Assembly: GCA_964556115.1 (NCBI GenBank)
Contig: CAZKVC010000003.1
Span: 62,001-126,000, forward strand
Direction: 5' to 3'
Origin: Parvularcula sp964556115
GTDB taxonomy: Bacteria > Pseudomonadota > Alphaproteobacteria > Caulobacterales > Parvularculaceae
DNA: 64,000 bases
Position 1 is the stretch's first letter. Each line of letters starts with the position of its first letter. The position numbers and the translations under genes were made by a program. Positions 62,138 to 64,000 of this stretch are shown here, one piece after another. The notes beneath the pieces were generated by a model. The model did not search any database. It was not told the DNA's origin and saw only the letters and a program-made list of their open reading frames with translations.

Positions 62138-63388
62138 ATGCCTGACGACGCTCGCCAGACCAGCCTGAACAGCTACCGCCTAGGCCCCGATGCCGATGGC
62201 CATTTCGGCGCATTCGGCGGGCGCTACGTGGCTGAAACCCTGATGCCCCTGATCCTCGAGCTGGCGCAGGCCTATGATGATGCCAAGGCCGATCCGGCAT
62301 TCGAGGACGAGCTCGATCGTCTGCTGATGGATTATGTCGGCCGCCCCTCGCCTCTCACCTATGCGGGGCGGTTGACCGAACACGTCCGCAGCTCCGCACC
62401 AGAAGGAAAAGGCGCAAAGATCTATCTGAAGCGCGACGAGCTGAACCATACAGGCGCGCACAAGATCAACAATTGCGTCGGGCAGGTCCTTCTTGCGCGG
62501 CGCATGGGGCGTAGGCGGATCATCGCGGAAACGGGTGCGGGGCAGCACGGGGTTGCGACCGCCACCGTCTGCGCGCTCTTCGGCCTTCCCTGCGTCGTTT
62601 ATATGGGCGCCGCCGATGTCGAGCGGCAGAAGCCCAATGTCTTCCGCATGCGGCTTCTGGGCGCGGAGATCGTGCCTGTCACCTCCGGCAAGGGTACGCT
62701 GAAGGACGCCATGAACGAGGCGCTTCGCGACTGGGTCACCAATGTCGACGACACCTTCTATGTCATCGGCACCGCGGCAGGCCCGCACCCCTATCCGATG
62801 ATGGTGCGCGACTTTCAGTCCGTGATCGGACGGGAAGCCAGGGCGCAGATGCTTGAGCGCGAGGGCCGCTTGCCGGATGTCGCCATGGCCTGCATCGGCG
62901 GGGGATCGAACTCCATCGGGCTCTTTCACCCGTTCCTTGATGACCGTGACGTCCGCCTGATCGGGGTCGAGGCTGCAGGCAAGGGTCTCGATACGGATGA
63001 ACATGCCGCCAGCCTGACGGGGGGCAAACCCGGCGTCCTTCACGGCAACAAGACCTACCTGCTTCAGGATGAGGACGGTCAGATCGACGACGCCCATTCG
63101 ATCTCGGCAGGGCTCGACTATCCGGGCATCGGCCCGGAGCACGCCTTCCTTCACGAGGCGGGCCGGGTGGAATATGTTTCGGCTACGGACGAAGAAGCGC
63201 TTGCCTGCTTCCAGCTCTGCGCGCGCCTCGAAGGCATCATTCCCGCCCTCGAACCGAGCCACGCTCTCGCCCGCGCTCTTGATGTCGCAGCCGAGATGGA
63301 CCGTGAGAAGATCGTTCTTCTCAACATGTGCGGACGCGGCGACAAGGACGTCTTCACCGTCGCCGACGCCCTTGGCGTGAACGTCTGA
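62138..63388 (+). CDS. trpB: Tryptophan synthase beta subunit
   Basis: 416-residue PLP enzyme condensing indole and serine. Lys109 in 'TGAHKINNCVGQ' forms the Schiff base; 'GGGSNSIGLF' is the phosphate loop. GAGGAG is 7 nt before ATG 62138. trpA, which usually follows directly, is not here: the next gene is a convergent peptidase. A palindrome lies just past the stop. Confidence 0.96.
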   Translation: MPDDARQTSLNSYRLGPDADGHFGAFGGRYVAETLMPLILELAQAYDDAKADPAFEDELDRLLMDYVGRPSPLTYAGRLTEHVRSSAPEGKGAKIYLKRDELNHTGAHKINNCVGQVLLARRMGRRRIIAETGAGQHGVATATVCALFGLPCVVYMGAADVERQKPNVFRMRLLGAEIVPVTSGKGTLKDAMNEALRDWVTNVDDTFYVIGTAAGPHPYPMMVRDFQSVIGREARAQMLEREGRLPDVAMACIGGGSNSIGLFHPFLDDRDVRLIGVEAAGKGLDTDEHAASLTGGKPGVLHGNKTYLLQDEDGQIDDAHSISAGLDYPGIGPEHAFLHEAGRVEYVSATDEEALACFQLCARLEGIIPALEPSHALARALDVAAEMDREKIVLLNMCGRGDKDVFTVADALGVNV

Positions 63389-63400
63389 TCCTGCGCTTAC

Positions 63401-63428
63401 TGCAAGGCCAGCTCCAGCCGGCCTTGCA
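63401..63428. other. Perfect 9-bp inverted repeat between trpB and S41 gene
   Basis: TGCAAGGCC (63401-63409) and GGCCTTGCA (63420-63428) with a 10-nt loop. It sits between convergent stops, so a bidirectional terminator without a T-tract is the simplest reading. Confidence 0.5.
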
Positions 63429-63439
63429 ACGCGGACGGA

Positions 63440-64000
63440 TCAATCGCGGAGGTCGCGCCTGACGATCTCGGCCGCCTTGCCGAGAACGACATCACTCTCG
63501 GCAAAAAGCGGACTTTCGATCGCCACATCGGGGACCACGCCGCGGTCGGACATGTCGCCGGACGGACGGACGATCAGCGCTTTAGGATAACCGACCACGA
63601 GGCCGGTATTGGGCAGGGTGAAGGTCTCCATCGCCCCGTAGCTCGTCGGCAGGTCCGCGGTTTCCTCGCCGAGGATCGTGGCCATGCCGTAGTCCTTGAG
63701 AAGTGCCGCAACGCTGACCGTGTTGGAATAGCTGTAGCGGTCGACCAGCGCGTAGACCGGGCCTTCGAACTGCGCGCCTTCGCGAGGGCGGGAGAACGGG
63801 ATCGCGAAGGAGAAGGTCTCGCCATAGGGGGTCGAAGCGTAGGATTTGGCGAATTCGCCGCTAGGCCCTTCCGCGCTCGCCGGGTTGAGATCGATCCGCG
63901 CCTGGTTTGACGCTTCGGACTGCGCGCTCGAGCGGATCAGGAAGTCGGAGGCGAACCGGAACGGCTCATCGGCGAACCAGGCGATCATCCGGTCGCTGAA
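63440..64000 (-). CDS. S41-family peptidase, C-terminal part (runs off window)
   Basis: The minus strand from the window edge to 63440 encodes about 185 residues of an S41 (C-terminal-processing/tricorn-like) peptidase. 'GPVYALVDRYSYSNTVSVAALL' has the nucleophile Ser region, and 'ATILGEETADLPTSYG' the downstream core; 'DRGVVPDVAIE' is the usual end. The N-terminal half with signal peptide and any PDZ domain is beyond the window. Confidence 0.85.
   Translation of the reverse strand, partial: FSDRMIAWFADEPFRFASDFLIRSSAQSEASNQARIDLNPASAEGPSGEFAKSYASTPYGETFSFAIPFSRPREGAQFEGPVYALVDRYSYSNTVSVAALLKDYGMATILGEETADLPTSYGAMETFTLPNTGLVVGYPKALIVRPSGDMSDRGVVPDVAIESPLFAESDVVLGKAAEIVRRDLRD

Noticed and set aside
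1..64000. CRISPR arrays, prophage or insertion sequences
   Set aside because: No regularly spaced repeats, integrase, transposase or phage structural genes were seen.

Overview
The window is a GC-rich, gene-dense stretch of bacterial chromosome with no phage, insertion sequence, CRISPR array or rRNA. Its content points to an aerobic, probably marine, Gram-negative alphaproteobacterium. The clues are the RamB/ScfR-type regulator beside a long-form isocitrate lyase, an HWE-family histidine kinase, a VPLPA-CTERM protein, a zf-CHCC protein, the CC0125/CC1285-type lipoprotein, an Entner-Doudoroff operon, two TonB receptors and two microbial rhodopsins. A Parvularcula-like relative is my best guess, but this is inference.

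Layout. 0-5 kb: end of a glycosyltransferase, tyrosine catabolism (hpd), and the divergent ramB-like/aceA pair for acetate and fatty-acid use. 4.9-11 kb, all on the minus strand: a type III polyketide synthase, a methyltransferase and an FAD oxidoreductase (phenolic-lipid type), followed after 73 bp by a chloride-pump rhodopsin (NTQ motif), a sodium-pump rhodopsin (NDQ motif) and, translationally coupled to it, a TrkH potassium-uptake subunit. 11.3-13.8 kb: a KaiC-like double ATPase whose 3' end overlaps an HWE histidine kinase. 14-18.2 kb: a BlaI-type repressor with two palindromic operators, an M56 membrane protease carrying a 29-residue repeat domain instead of a penicillin sensor, and an M13 lipoprotein peptidase. 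18.3-24 kb: a class C beta-lactamase-fold hydrolase, a flavin oxidoreductase/alpha-glucosidase/trehalose synthase-like operon, and tRNA-Ser(CGA). 24-28.6 kb: a lipoprotein and zwf-pgl-edd. 28.6-36.5 kb, minus strand: a MATE exporter, a YfiR-like/hybrid kinase pair, feoAB, a zinc peptidase and a DUF2721 protein.

36.6-46.5 kb: a VPLPA-CTERM secreted protein, typA, a large membrane lipase-like protein, sdhCDA (without sdhB), two uncharacterised genes, a zf-CHCC protein and an orphan ABC ATPase. 46.5-53 kb, minus strand: a Tat-exported vanadium haloperoxidase-like protein, a His/Glu-rich TonB receptor with a small CxxC protein, and a flagellin with an inserted LamG-like domain. 53-64 kb: a TraB/GumN-type lipoprotein, coaBC, an outer-membrane barrel protein, ubiE-ubiB, a second TonB receptor, an ihfB-like gene, lapA-trpF-trpB (no trpA) and the end of an S41 peptidase.

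The most interesting unit is the rhodopsin-rhodopsin-TrkH cluster. As read from motifs, light would drive Cl- in and Na+ out while TrkH takes up K+, a compact ion and osmotic homeostasis module, possibly co-transcribed with membrane phenolic-lipid synthesis. Second-tier finds are the KaiC/HWE overlap, the repurposed BlaI-M56 switch on an M13 peptidase, YfiR paired with a hybrid kinase, and the LamG-bearing flagellin.
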